NCBI GenBank assembly: GCA_964621185.1
Contig: CAZULM010000015.1
Span: 1-64,000, forward strand
Length of the DNA: 64,000 nucleotides
Source of the DNA: M3007 sp964621185
Lineage (GTDB): Bacteria > Bacteroidota > Bacteroidia > Chitinophagales > Saprospiraceae
Reading direction: 5' to 3'
In this document: one piece after another, positions 34,496 to 42,552 of the stretch
How positions within the stretch are numbered: position 1 is the stretch's first letter
Layout: each line of letters begins with the position of its first letter
The notes under the pieces: generated by a model
What the model saw: only the letters and a program-made list of their open reading frames with translations
What the model was told of the DNA's origin: nothing
Database searches by the model: none
Translations under genes and position numbers: made by a program

Positions 34496-34583
34496 CGGAG
34501 AGACGGGGATTCGAACCCCGGATACGCTTTTGGCGTATACACACTTTCCAGGCGTGCTCCTTAAACCACTCGGACATCTCTCC
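34496..34583 (-). tRNA. tRNA-Ser(GGA)
   Basis: Acceptor GGAGAGA/TCTCTCC, long variable arm (ATACGCCAAAAGCGTAT), anticodon loop CTGGAAA (GGA, reads UCC/UCU), discriminator G. It is transcribed first of the two serine tRNAs from a -7 box at 34,600-34,607. Confidence 0.95.
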
Positions 34584-34599
34584 TGACTGAATGGGAGCG

Positions 34600-34607
34600 C
34601 AAAGTTA
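34600..34607 (-). promoter_or_regulatory. -7 box TAACTTTG (tRNA-Ser pair)
   Basis: TAnnTTTG match 16 bp upstream of the mature tRNA 5' end. Confidence 0.55.
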
Positions 34608-34654
34608 ATCCCATTCTTACAATTTCCAACAGGGTTTTTTAAAGTTCTCCAACA

Positions 34655-34662
34655 TAACTTTG
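34655..34662 (+). promoter_or_regulatory. -7 box TAACTTTG six bases before an ATG
   Basis: TAnnTTTG match ending at 34,662 with the ATG at 34,669, implying a leaderless or nearly leaderless mRNA. Confidence 0.5.
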
Positions 34663-34668
34663 TCCCTC

Positions 34669-35001
34669 ATGGCGAATTCTGTTTTCCAGCACAGGCGCAT
34701 GCGCCAGGCGGTTGCCTTGCTGCTCTTGTCCGGGAGCTTTTTTTGCGTTTTCCCTGCCGACAACCCGCTTTGCCGTTCCTGGGCAAACAACGCTGAGTTG
34801 GTCTGCCTGGGCTACCTTGCGCTGGGTTTGCTCTGCTTCGTCACCAACCAAAAGCGCCTGATGTTTGTCAGTATGGGCTGTTGTGCGGCAATGAGCCTGT
34901 ATTTTTTGGAAATGGCGCCCCGGCAGACGCCGCCTCAAAATCAGGAAAAGCCAAATACCACCATCGACAGCCTTCAGGAACAAAACCGTCCCAAACTATG
35001 A
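34669..35001 (+). CDS. small membrane protein upstream of dgkA
   Basis: This 110-aa protein has two or three hydrophobic helices (RQAVALLLLSGSFFCVF, ELVCLGYLALGLLCFV, LMFVSMGCCAAMSLYFLE) and a Pro/Gln-rich cytosolic tail. The ATG at 34,669 was chosen over an upstream TTG at 34,660 that falls in the promoter. Its stop overlaps the dgkA start (ATGA), so the two are coupled. Family not recognised; a role with the lipid kinase is inference. Confidence 0.65.
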   Translation: MANSVFQHRRMRQAVALLLLSGSFFCVFPADNPLCRSWANNAELVCLGYLALGLLCFVTNQKRLMFVSMGCCAAMSLYFLEMAPRQTPPQNQEKPNTTIDSLQEQNRPKL

Positions 35002-35360
35002 GCATTCGAAAAAGGGTACTAAGCTTCAAATTTGCCCTGCGAGGGGTAAGAGAGCTGTTCAAAACACAGCCCAACGCAAGGTTTCACCTTTTGGCCGGCG
35101 TCGCAGTCACGGCAGCCGGGCTTTATTTTCAAATATCAAGCTTAGAATGGGTGGGCGTGATCCTGTGCATGACCCTTGTAATCAGCCTGGAGGCCATAAA
35201 CACGGCGCTGGAGCAGCTTACCGACCTGGTATCGCCGGAATACCACCCCCTGGCTGGAAAAGCCAAGGATACTGCTGCTGCTGCAGTATTGGTTGCTGCG
35301 ATTGGAGCTGTTATTGTTGGGTTGGTAATTTTCTTGCCGAAATTTATTTGCTGGCAATAA
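34998..35360 (+). CDS. dgkA: diacylglycerol kinase family protein
   Basis: This 120-aa integral membrane kinase has three TM helices. The family signature is SLEAINTALEQLTDLV (Glu65 and Glu72) plus AKDTAAAAVL (Asp91), the DgkA/undecaprenol-kinase metal- and ATP-binding residues. In non-proteobacteria this family often phosphorylates undecaprenol instead of diacylglycerol. The start was set at 34,998 (MSIRKRVLSFKFALRG), matching the family N-terminus. Confidence 0.92.
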   Translation: MSIRKRVLSFKFALRGVRELFKTQPNARFHLLAGVAVTAAGLYFQISSLEWVGVILCMTLVISLEAINTALEQLTDLVSPEYHPLAGKAKDTAAAAVLVAAIGAVIVGLVIFLPKFICWQ

Positions 35361-35371
35361 TTCGAGCTCGC

Positions 35372-37984
35372 CTAGTTTTCCAGCGTTTTTTTACGCTCAT
35401 CTTTTTTCATTTCACTTTTGTAATTAAGGGGAGCAAGGAAAGCAGTAATTGGTTCTCGATAGGCATTTTTTGCAGGATCGACATAGAATTGGTTATCTAC
35501 CCAGGTGTTGATCAGCGTGTGAATAATCGCCATCTTGAGGTGCATGGATTCGTCTAACGTCAGTTCACGCTGGAAATCATGCACTACAAACCTTAGTTCC
35601 CGCATGACAAACTTGTTGTTGTCTGAGGAGTTGCGGTGGAACAGGAACTCATAAGTGAAATGGCATGGGATGTGCTCCCGGTGCCATGCCGCCCGCCAAC
35701 AAAGAAAGCCGATGGACAGCCAAAAGGCTATACCCAATTCAGTAATCCAGGCTCTTGAGTTGTGCAGTGCATCGTCGGAATAACATAAAAAACAAAGAAT
35801 GGCGATAATCCAAAAGCCGATAATTCGCGGCCTTATTTGCCATCTTTTTAGTGGTTCGGGGATAGGGACAACCAACTGTGCTTCAAAGTTGATTTTATGA
35901 AGCGCCTCATCATCTCGAGATCGCTCGACCCGGTAGTATTTACGCTTCAGGTTTGCCAACCCGAAAACGTGTTTCTTTTGGCAATACACTGGAGGAAGGC
36001 CTAATAGCATCCATCCAAAGAATGAGATGAAATCTATTATAATCCCTTTGGTTTTAATTCCTAAATCAAAATAATTTGCTCCGTCAACGGGCTCATCCGA
36101 CTTGAGGCGGTTTTTTTCTTTGCTATGCTCGGCCCATTCTTTGGGGTTGCCCTCAAATATCATGGATCTAACCTTTGGGTTTATATGCTGTTCTATCCGC
36201 GCATCAATTTCATAATAGTAGGTAGCTACTACCCCAAAAAACTTTCTCCATATTGAGGAAATTTTGTGCAATGCTTCATTTAGGAAATACTGCAAGACAA
36301 AGCTGAAAAAGGCAAATCCCACTAAAAATATCCCTAAAGCGATCAAAATAAGGATAGGGGGAAGCCCATTTAATAAATTGACAAAGTCCTCTGCCCATCC
36401 TTCAATGATTTGGAAGATGGATGAACCCTCAGATGTGCCCAGTTTGGGGTCTACCCCTTGTAGCACGATGGCGACAACGGCCAATGCTACCGAAATGATG
36501 GCCAGAAGGTTGGCACCACGGGCAGAAGCCTCCTCGTCCATGCTGATGCTGCTGTTCCCTGATCGCTCCCTGATACGCGCCGATTCTGCAGTGGCTTCCT
36601 GTTCTGCGCGGATCTGCTCTTGTTCGTGCAAAATCCTGTCCTGGCGGGCTTGCGAGATGGCATAATCAATAGATGTGACATTTTTATTTAACCCATCAAC
36701 CAAAGAATTCCAGCTGTAAATCAATTCAGACAAGTTTACACTGGCATGGTTGATGCATTTTCGAAGCAACATGCTCGGATGATTGGGGTCTTCATGCTTG
36801 ATCTCGCCTTCTGCCTTGATCGCGGTTAAATGCTGTTGGACGTTTAACAGAATCGGCATTTTGGCACCTAAAAACATGATATAGCCCCGCAGCAGCGCAC
36901 TGTTGGGCTGTTTTTTGTCTTCAAATTGTGTCTTTATCTGCAATATGTCGTGGCGACGGTGAGCTTCGCTGATCATCTCGTTCAACAACTGCCGCCGGCA
37001 ACGTTCCACAGTCCATTTCATAGACTGGATATTGACTGATGTGCCGAGCAAAAATTGCCGCAGGATTTCTTCGATAACATTGAAATGTGCTACCTGGGTA
37101 GGAAGTAAATCATTTAAACTAGGTTTTTTTGACCTTGATATTTGTGCCAATTGCTCGTTGTGCAACGACACTGGGGTTACGATGCTGTCAAAGAAATCAA
37201 AAAGCCCATAGTATTTTTTCAGGTGTTCCTTGAATTTTTGATCGTCAGACTTTTTCAGCTCAAAAAAAACATCTGTGTCAAAAAAGTAATTGCACAACCC
37301 TTCCATGATCATGTTGAGTTGCGAGAAATTCAATATCCCATTATACCGAGCCTCTACGTTAACCGTATAAGGGTAAGCTGCTTCTTTGTCATTGTCAATT
37401 TTGGGTAGCAGTGTATCCCAGCCTTGTAGCAAATCGATCAGAAAAACTTCAAGAAGCCTTTTATCCACGCCTTTCTCTTGTTGACCTGTGAGCCAACACA
37501 GGTAAAACCCATTGTGGTCCATGAGGAAGTGGATATTTTTTAGGTAGAATACAGGCCTATCTTCCAACTGCATTTGAACCGAACGGCCATCCCCGAACGG
37601 CTTGTACTCAAATACCTCAATATAAGCATATAGACCTTCAGGGTCGTCTGCCTTTCCCATTGCCTCACGCAGGTACTCTGGCTCAACCAACATTATCTTG
37701 CCAAAGCCAAAATCTTTAAGCGCCATGCACATTCGGCGCAACACAGAACATTCAAGCTGACTTGACACTGCTTCTTCACCTTCTTCGCGCCTTTTGGTTT
37801 TGAGCGATTGCAGCTCGTCTAGTGGCACCCCTTTTTTGCAGTGCTCTATCAGGAGATCGCTGATAAGTGAGCGGTCCTCCCTGGTATCTACAAAATTTGT
37901 CCGACCACAGGGCAACCACATTCCTGCTGCGGGTATTTTTTTGGAAACAGGTTCTCTGGTTGTTTTATTTTTGGGCTTTTCCAT
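35372..37984 (-). CDS. large membrane protein of unknown family
   Basis: The protein has 870 aa and no signal peptide. Residues 1-440 are soluble and mostly helical, with a beta-containing part (YAYIEVFEYKPFGDG, PVFYLKNIHFLMDHNGFYLCWLTG). Residues about 440-475 form a charged coiled coil (ARQDRILHEQEQIRAEQEATAE). Hydrophobic helices lie near 490-510, 541-566, 646-666, 721-736 and 748-766. A soluble tail (770-870) contains RELRFVVHDFQRELTLDESMHLK. I recognise no family or catalytic motif. The 'soluble sensor, coiled coil, paired TM' layout superficially recalls CorA-like channels. It is transcribed alone, and its codon use looks less GC-rich than its neighbours. Confidence 0.8.
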   Translation of the reverse strand: MEKPKNKTTREPVSKKIPAAGMWLPCGRTNFVDTREDRSLISDLLIEHCKKGVPLDELQSLKTKRREEGEEAVSSQLECSVLRRMCMALKDFGFGKIMLVEPEYLREAMGKADDPEGLYAYIEVFEYKPFGDGRSVQMQLEDRPVFYLKNIHFLMDHNGFYLCWLTGQQEKGVDKRLLEVFLIDLLQGWDTLLPKIDNDKEAAYPYTVNVEARYNGILNFSQLNMIMEGLCNYFFDTDVFFELKKSDDQKFKEHLKKYYGLFDFFDSIVTPVSLHNEQLAQISRSKKPSLNDLLPTQVAHFNVIEEILRQFLLGTSVNIQSMKWTVERCRRQLLNEMISEAHRRHDILQIKTQFEDKKQPNSALLRGYIMFLGAKMPILLNVQQHLTAIKAEGEIKHEDPNHPSMLLRKCINHASVNLSELIYSWNSLVDGLNKNVTSIDYAISQARQDRILHEQEQIRAEQEATAESARIRERSGNSSISMDEEASARGANLLAIISVALAVVAIVLQGVDPKLGTSEGSSIFQIIEGWAEDFVNLLNGLPPILILIALGIFLVGFAFFSFVLQYFLNEALHKISSIWRKFFGVVATYYYEIDARIEQHINPKVRSMIFEGNPKEWAEHSKEKNRLKSDEPVDGANYFDLGIKTKGIIIDFISFFGWMLLGLPPVYCQKKHVFGLANLKRKYYRVERSRDDEALHKINFEAQLVVPIPEPLKRWQIRPRIIGFWIIAILCFLCYSDDALHNSRAWITELGIAFWLSIGFLCWRAAWHREHIPCHFTYEFLFHRNSSDNNKFVMRELRFVVHDFQRELTLDESMHLKMAIIHTLINTWVDNQFYVDPAKNAYREPITAFLAPLNYKSEMKKDERKKTLEN

Positions 37985-38080
37985 GATTCTTTTAGAGTTT
38001 ATGCTTTAATGAGGGCAAACATAACCCAAGATGGAGCTTTTTTGGGTACATTTCAAAATTTATGTATAAAAAACACAAAA

Positions 38081-38114
38081 ACTCCCTGTTGGCACCGCTA
38101 TGCCAACAGGGAGT
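38081..38114 (-). terminator. terminator of the atp operon
   Basis: A 14-bp perfect stem ACTCCCTGTTGGCA / TGCCAACAGGGAGT with a 6-nt loop, followed on the minus strand by TTTTTGTGTTTTTT. It lies 95 bp after the atpG stop. Confidence 0.85.
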
Positions 38115-38208
38115 ACAATAATTCAGAATTCTAAAGCTGCCCTGAAAATAGCCCTGAACTGGTGTTAATCCTCTATGTCCCAAGGGCAAAACAACCCGTC
38201 ACTACTGC

Positions 38209-39102
38209 TTAAGCTTCCAAGGCCGCCGCCCCGCTCACAATCTCGCCCAACTCCGTCGTAATCGCTTCCTGGCGCGCCTTGTTGTAGTTGATTTTTAATG
38301 TTTTGAGCAGTTCCTCGGCATTGTCCGTCGCTTTGTCCATGGAGGTCATGCGGGAGCCGTGCTCAGATGCCTGGGTGTCGAGCAGGCATTTGTGGAACGA
38401 CAACTGCAGGATGCTCGGCACCAGGTCTTCCAGCAGTTGCTGTTGGTCTGGCTCAAAAATATAGTCGGCTTTTTTCTGTTTTTCACCGGCGGGAACTTCC
38501 ATTTTTGGCACCGGGAGCCATTGCTCGGTGGTGGGGAAGGTGGTTGCGGCATTTTTAAAGCGGCCGTACACCAATTCCACAGCATCGTATTTCCCGGAGG
38601 TAAACTCGGCCATTAATTTTGACGAAACCAAGGCCACATTTTCGTACGCCGGGTTGTCGTACACCGGAATATGGTTGGTGATGAATTCCACATCCCGATA
38701 GCGGCGGCGGAACCATTCAAAGCCTTTTTTGCCGATGAACAGCAAGGTCAACTTTCCTTCACCGAGCTGCTTGCTGTATTTGCTGTTGATCAAAGCGGCA
38801 GCTTCCTTGCAAATATTGGTGTTGAAAGCGCCGCAAAGACCGCGATTGGAGGTCATCACCACGATCAGGGCGTGCTTTACAGGCCGCTCTTTACCGTAAC
38901 TGGTGGTGGCGCCACCGTCTAAGTTCGACAAGATGTTCGAAAGCATCCGGTTCAAACGGTTCGCGTATGGGCGCACCTGCACGATGGCATTTTGTGCCTT
39001 GCGCAACTTGGCAGCCGAAACCATTTTCATGGCCTTCGTTATCTGCTGTGTGTTGATGACCGATTTGATCCTATCGCGTACTTCTTTTAATCCGCCAGCC
39101 AT
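38209..39102 (-). CDS. atpG: ATP synthase F1 gamma subunit
   Basis: The 297-aa gamma subunit forms the rotating central stalk. The N-terminal helix MAGGLKEVRDRIKSVINTQQITKAMKMV and the C-terminal KATDNAEELLKTLKINYNKARQEAITTEL are the two coiled-coil strands that pass through the alpha3-beta3 ring. The central region has GLCGAFN. It is the last gene of atpB-E-F-H-A-G; atpD and atpC are not next, as usual in Bacteroidota. The gap to atpA is filled by octamer arrays. Confidence 0.96.
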   Translation of the reverse strand: MAGGLKEVRDRIKSVINTQQITKAMKMVSAAKLRKAQNAIVQVRPYANRLNRMLSNILSNLDGGATTSYGKERPVKHALIVVMTSNRGLCGAFNTNICKEAAALINSKYSKQLGEGKLTLLFIGKKGFEWFRRRYRDVEFITNHIPVYDNPAYENVALVSSKLMAEFTSGKYDAVELVYGRFKNAATTFPTTEQWLPVPKMEVPAGEKQKKADYIFEPDQQQLLEDLVPSILQLSFHKCLLDTQASEHGSRMTSMDKATDNAEELLKTLKINYNKARQEAITTELGEIVSGAAALEA

Positions 39103-39113
39103 TCTTTATTAAT

Positions 39114-39177
39114 TTGATAATTTGATAATTCGATAATGTGATAATTTGATAATGTGATAATTCGATAATGTGATAAT
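39114..39177. repeat. octamer array NNGATAAT, 8 units
   Basis: TTGATAAT, TTGATAAT, TCGATAAT, GTGATAAT, TTGATAAT, GTGATAAT, TCGATAAT, GTGATAAT without interruption in the atpA-atpG gap. The inverted partner is at 39,227-39,250. Confidence 0.9.
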
Positions 39178-39226
39178 ACTTCATCCTCTCGGCCTGAGAT
39201 TGGCTACTCGGTTGTGCAATTGTCAT

Positions 39227-39250
39227 ATTATCGAATTATCAAATTATCAC
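39227..39250. repeat. inverted octamer array ATTATCNN, 3 units
   Basis: ATTATCGA, ATTATCAA, ATTATCAC: reverse-complement units of 39,114-39,177, so the gap can fold into a hairpin between atpA and atpG. Confidence 0.85.
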
Positions 39251-39259
39251 ATTAATAAT

Positions 39260-40846
39260 TTATTTCCGGTATTGCCCCGCCAAATCAGCCGCCAGCGCCT
39301 TTACTTTGGCGAGGCTGCCGTCGTCGAGTTTTCCTTTGCGGAATTCTTCGAGCACATCGGGGAGTTTGGCCTCCATGCGCTCCAGGAACAGTTCTTCGAA
39401 TTCGCGCACTTTGTCGAGCGGCACGTCGCGGAGCAGGTTGTTGGTGCCCAGGTAGATGATCGCAACCTGCTTTTCTACCGTTACCGGGCTGTACTGCGGC
39501 TGCTTCAGGATTTCCACGTTGCGGGCGCCTTTGGCCAGTACGGCCTGGGTAGCAGCGTCGAGGTCGGAACCGAATTTGGAGAAGGCCTCCAATTCGCGGT
39601 ATTGAGCCTGGTCGAGCTTGAGGGTACCGGCGATCTTTTTCATCGACTTGATCTGTGCGTTACCGCCCACGCGGCTTACAGAGATACCGACGTTGATGGC
39701 AGGGCGCACTCCCGAGTTGAAGAGGTTGGATTCGAGGAATATCTGGCCGTCCGTGATGGAGATCACGTTGGTGGGGATATAGGCCGAAACATCGCCTGCT
39801 TGTGTTTCAATGATCGGAAGTGCCGTCAAGGAACCGCCGCCTTTTACGAGGCCCGCTTTCACGAGGCTTTCTGGCAGGTTGTTCATAGCGCGCGCAATAT
39901 CGTCATTGGCGTTGATTTTGGCGGCGCGCTCGAGCAGGCGGCTGTGCAGGTAGAATACATCGCCGGGGTAAGCCTCGCGGCCCGGCGGGCGGCGGAGCAG
40001 CAGCGATGCCTCACGGTATGCCACAGCCTGCTTGGAAAGGTCGTCGTAGATGATGAGCGCCGGGCGGCCGGTGTCGCGGAAGTATTCGCCGATGGCAGCG
40101 CCTGCAAATGGTGCGTAGAACTGCAGTGGTGCAGGCTCAGAAGCAGAAGAAGCCACAATGACGGTGTAAGCCATAGCGCCATATTCTTCGAGCGTGCGGG
40201 CTACGGTGGCTACGGTGGATGCTTTTTGGCCGCAAGCCACGTAGATACAGTAAACCGGTTCGCCGCGGTCGTAGAACTCTTTCTGGTTGATGATGGTGTC
40301 CACCGCGATGGCAGTTTTGCCGATCTGGCGGTCACCGATGATGAGCTCGCGCTGGCCACGGCCAATCGGGATCATCGAGTCGATGGCTTTTATGCCTGTT
40401 TGCAGCGGCTCGTTCACCGGCTGGCGGTAGATAACGCCGGGGGCTTTGCGCTCCAGCTCCATTTCGTACTTGGTGCCGGTAATGGGGCCTTTGCCGTCGA
40501 TGGGCTGGCCGAGCGTGTTCACCACGCGGCCTGCAAAGCCTTCGCCAACCTCGATGGAGGCGATTTTTCCGGTACGCTTCACGATAGAGCCTTCGCGGAT
40601 GCCGTCGGAGGAACCCATGAGTACCGCGCCAACGTTGTCTTCTTCGAGGTTGAGCACGATGGCACGCACGCCATTTTCAAATTCAACGAGTTCGCCTGAC
40701 TGTGCGCGGTTCAGGCCGTAAATACGGGCGATCCCGTCGCCAACTTGAAGCACGGTGCCCACCTCTTCGAGGTTGGTGTCTGCACCGAAGCCGGCAAGCT
40801 GCTGTTTGAGGATCGCGGTGATTTCTTCCGGTCTAACGTCTGCCAT
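39260..40846 (-). CDS. atpA: ATP synthase F1 alpha subunit
   Basis: The 528-aa non-catalytic nucleotide-binding subunit has the P-loop GDRQIGKTA (about 170-178), the alpha-type variant of Walker A, the ATP-synthase alpha/beta signature region PAINVGISVSRVGG, and an N-terminal beta-barrel (VGDGIARIYGL). Length is at the family norm plus a short tail. It is in the atp operon, between atpH and atpG. Confidence 0.97.
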   Translation of the reverse strand: MADVRPEEITAILKQQLAGFGADTNLEEVGTVLQVGDGIARIYGLNRAQSGELVEFENGVRAIVLNLEEDNVGAVLMGSSDGIREGSIVKRTGKIASIEVGEGFAGRVVNTLGQPIDGKGPITGTKYEMELERKAPGVIYRQPVNEPLQTGIKAIDSMIPIGRGQRELIIGDRQIGKTAIAVDTIINQKEFYDRGEPVYCIYVACGQKASTVATVARTLEEYGAMAYTVIVASSASEPAPLQFYAPFAGAAIGEYFRDTGRPALIIYDDLSKQAVAYREASLLLRRPPGREAYPGDVFYLHSRLLERAAKINANDDIARAMNNLPESLVKAGLVKGGGSLTALPIIETQAGDVSAYIPTNVISITDGQIFLESNLFNSGVRPAINVGISVSRVGGNAQIKSMKKIAGTLKLDQAQYRELEAFSKFGSDLDAATQAVLAKGARNVEILKQPQYSPVTVEKQVAIIYLGTNNLLRDVPLDKVREFEELFLERMEAKLPDVLEEFRKGKLDDGSLAKVKALAADLAGQYRK

Positions 40847-40852
40847 TATTTA

Positions 40853-40908
40853 GAGTGATGAGTGATGAGTTATGAGCGATGAGCGATGAGATATGAGATA
40901 TGAGTGTT
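40853..40908. repeat. heptamer array AGTGATG-like, 8 units
   Basis: AGTGATG x2, AGTTATG, AGCGATG x2, AGATATG x2, AGTGTTA in the atpH-atpA gap. The inverted relative is at 40,997-41,024. Confidence 0.9.
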
Positions 40909-40996
40909 AGCTATGAATGCATCATTAGTTAATTGGGTAATATTGGCTTGAGTGCTGAAAAACATAAGCCATACCAATTCCAAAATGCTGAGCAAA

Positions 40997-41024
40997 CTCA
41001 TCTCTCATCTCTCATCATTCATCT
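40997..41024. repeat. inverted heptamer array CTCATCT, 4 units
   Basis: CTCATCT, CTCATCT, CTCATCA, TTCATCT: complement of the GATGAGT-type units at 40,853-40,908, forming an inverted pair within one 184-bp gap. Confidence 0.85.
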
Positions 41025-41030
41025 CTAAAG

Positions 41031-41591
41031 TTAATATTCTTTTACGTACAGGTTTTTCGAGAAGGTGCTTTTCAGTTCTTCCAGTTTATGGGCAATGGAT
41101 GCGTCGTAGCGCTTGCTGTCGAACTCGAGCAGGAACCCGCCTATGAGCTTGGGGTCCACTTTTGTCACGACTTCCAGGTTTTCGCTGGTTGCGCCGCTTT
41201 CTAAGAGCTTTTTCTTCAGTAGGGCCAGTACGGCATCGCTCATTTCGGTGGCCGTAGTGACGGTGACCGAAGTGATTTTCTGCATGGCTTTGTGCTGGCC
41301 GGCAAATTCTGCGGATATTTCAGGGATGTATTCTTCGCGGCCTTTGTTGACCAGCAGTTCGAGGTACGACATGGTCAGGGCATCGAACTTGCTTTTGAAA
41401 AGGGCCTCGAGCACGGCTATTTTTTTGTCGCCATAAATGATGGGGCTTTTCAGCATCAAAAAGAGCTCGCGGTGCTGCGTGGCGCTTGCCAGCGAGGCCA
41501 TGTCGGCACTCACCTGTGCCAGTTTCCCTTGCTCCATCGCGAGTTCCATCAGCGATTTGGCGTAGCGGGTGGCGATTCTATTTACACTCAT
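41031..41591 (-). CDS. atpH: ATP synthase F1 delta subunit
   Basis: This 186-aa peripheral-stalk (OSCP) subunit joins the top of F1 to subunit b. The N-terminal six-helix domain starts NRIATRYAKSLMELAMEQGKL, and the C-terminal signature VDPKLIGGFLLEFDSKRYDASI is the conserved delta motif. Position and length fit. Confidence 0.95.
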   Translation of the reverse strand: MSVNRIATRYAKSLMELAMEQGKLAQVSADMASLASATQHRELFLMLKSPIIYGDKKIAVLEALFKSKFDALTMSYLELLVNKGREEYIPEISAEFAGQHKAMQKITSVTVTTATEMSDAVLALLKKKLLESGATSENLEVVTKVDPKLIGGFLLEFDSKRYDASIAHKLEELKSTFSKNLYVKEY

Positions 41592-41599
41592 GTCGAATT

Positions 41600-41670
41600 C
41601 GGATTTTGGACTTCGGATTTAGAGGAGTGGCTGCGTATTCCGCACTCCGCATTCCGAATTCCGCATTCAA
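41600..41670. repeat. heptamer arrays CGGATTT / CATTCCG, inverted
   Basis: CGGATTT, TGGACTT, CGGATTT at 41,600-41,620, and TATTCCG, CACTCCG, CATTCCG, AATTCCG, CATTCAA at 41,636-41,670. The second set is roughly the complement of the first. It runs into the last codons of atpF. Confidence 0.8.
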
Positions 41671-42179
41671 TTAAGGTTGATGTTGTCAGCCAGTGATTTC
41701 GCGTAAGCTTCCTGCTCGGCTTTGTTGCCCAGTTCTTTGCGCAGCAGTTTTTCGGCTATTTCCACGGCCATCAAGCCGGCCTGGTTTTTCAGGGCGACCA
41801 TGGCGGCGAGTTTTTGGTTCTCGATGTCCTGGATGGCGCTTTCAACTTTGCGTTTGTACTCGGCGTTGGCGCGCTCTTTCGCTTCAGCTATGATCTCGTC
41901 TTTGGCGTCTTTAGCCTCCTTGAGGATAGCAGAGCGCTCTTCGCGGGCTTGTGCCAGCAGGGCCTCGTTCTCGGCTTTCAGGTTGGCCATCTCCTCACGG
42001 GCGCGCTTGGCCTCGTCGAGTGAGTCCTGGATGTCCATTTCGCGCTTTTTCAGGCTCTCGCCGATGGGCTTGAACGCAAAGCGGCTCATGATGAACCAGA
42101 ACAGGAGGAATATGATCGTCGTCCACAGAAGCAGCCCTGGATCGGGTTTGATGACGGAAAAATCTGCGAGGAAAAGCAT
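41667..42179 (-). CDS. atpF: ATP synthase F0 b subunit
   Basis: This 170-aa stator subunit has one N-terminal TM (about 15-35, GLLLWTTIIFLLFWFIMS) and a long charged right-handed coiled coil (KKREMDIQDSLDEAKRAREEM...). The start was set at 42,179 (MLFLADFSVIKPDPG), which matches Bacteroidota AtpF; the longer frame begins within the repeat array. Confidence 0.94.
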   Translation of the reverse strand: MLFLADFSVIKPDPGLLLWTTIIFLLFWFIMSRFAFKPIGESLKKREMDIQDSLDEAKRAREEMANLKAENEALLAQAREERSAILKEAKDAKDEIIAEAKERANAEYKRKVESAIQDIENQKLAAMVALKNQAGLMAVEIAEKLLRKELGNKAEQEAYAKSLADNINLN

Positions 42180-42184
42180 CTTTA

Positions 42185-42212
42185 AAATGATGAGAGATGA
42201 ATGATGAGAGAT
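42185..42212. repeat. heptamer array GAGAGAT-like, 4 units
   Basis: AAATGAT, GAGAGAT, GAATGAT, GAGAGAT in the atpE-atpF gap. Confidence 0.8.
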
Positions 42213-42274
42213 GAGTTCCAAAAAACCGGGCCTTTGCGTCGCCAACCGCTTCGCGCAGGCCCGGTTGAGCGTTT

Positions 42275-42484
42275 CTAGCCTGCTGCCTTTACGAAGAACG
42301 ACAATACCATGGCAACCAGGGCCGCACCCTCAACGAGGGCCGCGGTCAAGATCATGTTTGCACGGATGTCACCTACTGCTTCTGGCTGACGGGCGATGCC
42401 TTCAACGGCCTTGCCGCCAATCGTTCCTACACCGATACCGGCGCCGATGGCGGCCAAACCTGCTCCAATTGCTGCGTAACTCAT
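42275..42484 (-). CDS. atpE: ATP synthase F0 c subunit
   Basis: This 69-aa hairpin of two TM helices is glycine-rich in the first (GAGLAAIGAGIGVGTIGG), with the polar loop RQPEA and the ion-binding carboxylate Glu52 in helix 2 (TAALVEGAALVAM). The residues after Glu52 are Gly-Ala and not Ser/Thr, which points to a proton-driven ring and not a sodium-driven one. Confidence 0.95.
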   Translation of the reverse strand: MSYAAIGAGLAAIGAGIGVGTIGGKAVEGIARQPEAVGDIRANMILTAALVEGAALVAMVLSFFVKAAG

Positions 42485-42491
42485 GTTTGTT

Positions 42492-42519
42492 GAATTATGA
42501 ATGATAAATGATGAATGCT
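42492..42519. repeat. heptamer array GAATGAT-like, 4 units
   Basis: GAATTAT, GAATGAT, AAATGAT, GAATGCT in the atpB-atpE gap. Confidence 0.75.
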
Positions 42520-42552
42520 ATATTGGTTTTGAGTGGGTTTGCCATCTTTTTT

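Noticed and set aside
39114..39177. CRISPR array
   Set aside because: The units are 8 bp and directly adjacent, with no spacers and no cas genes anywhere in the window. The same holds for the other arrays.
39170..40699. 509-codon open frame opposite atpA
   Set aside because: Antisense shadow of atpA with no protein-like motifs.
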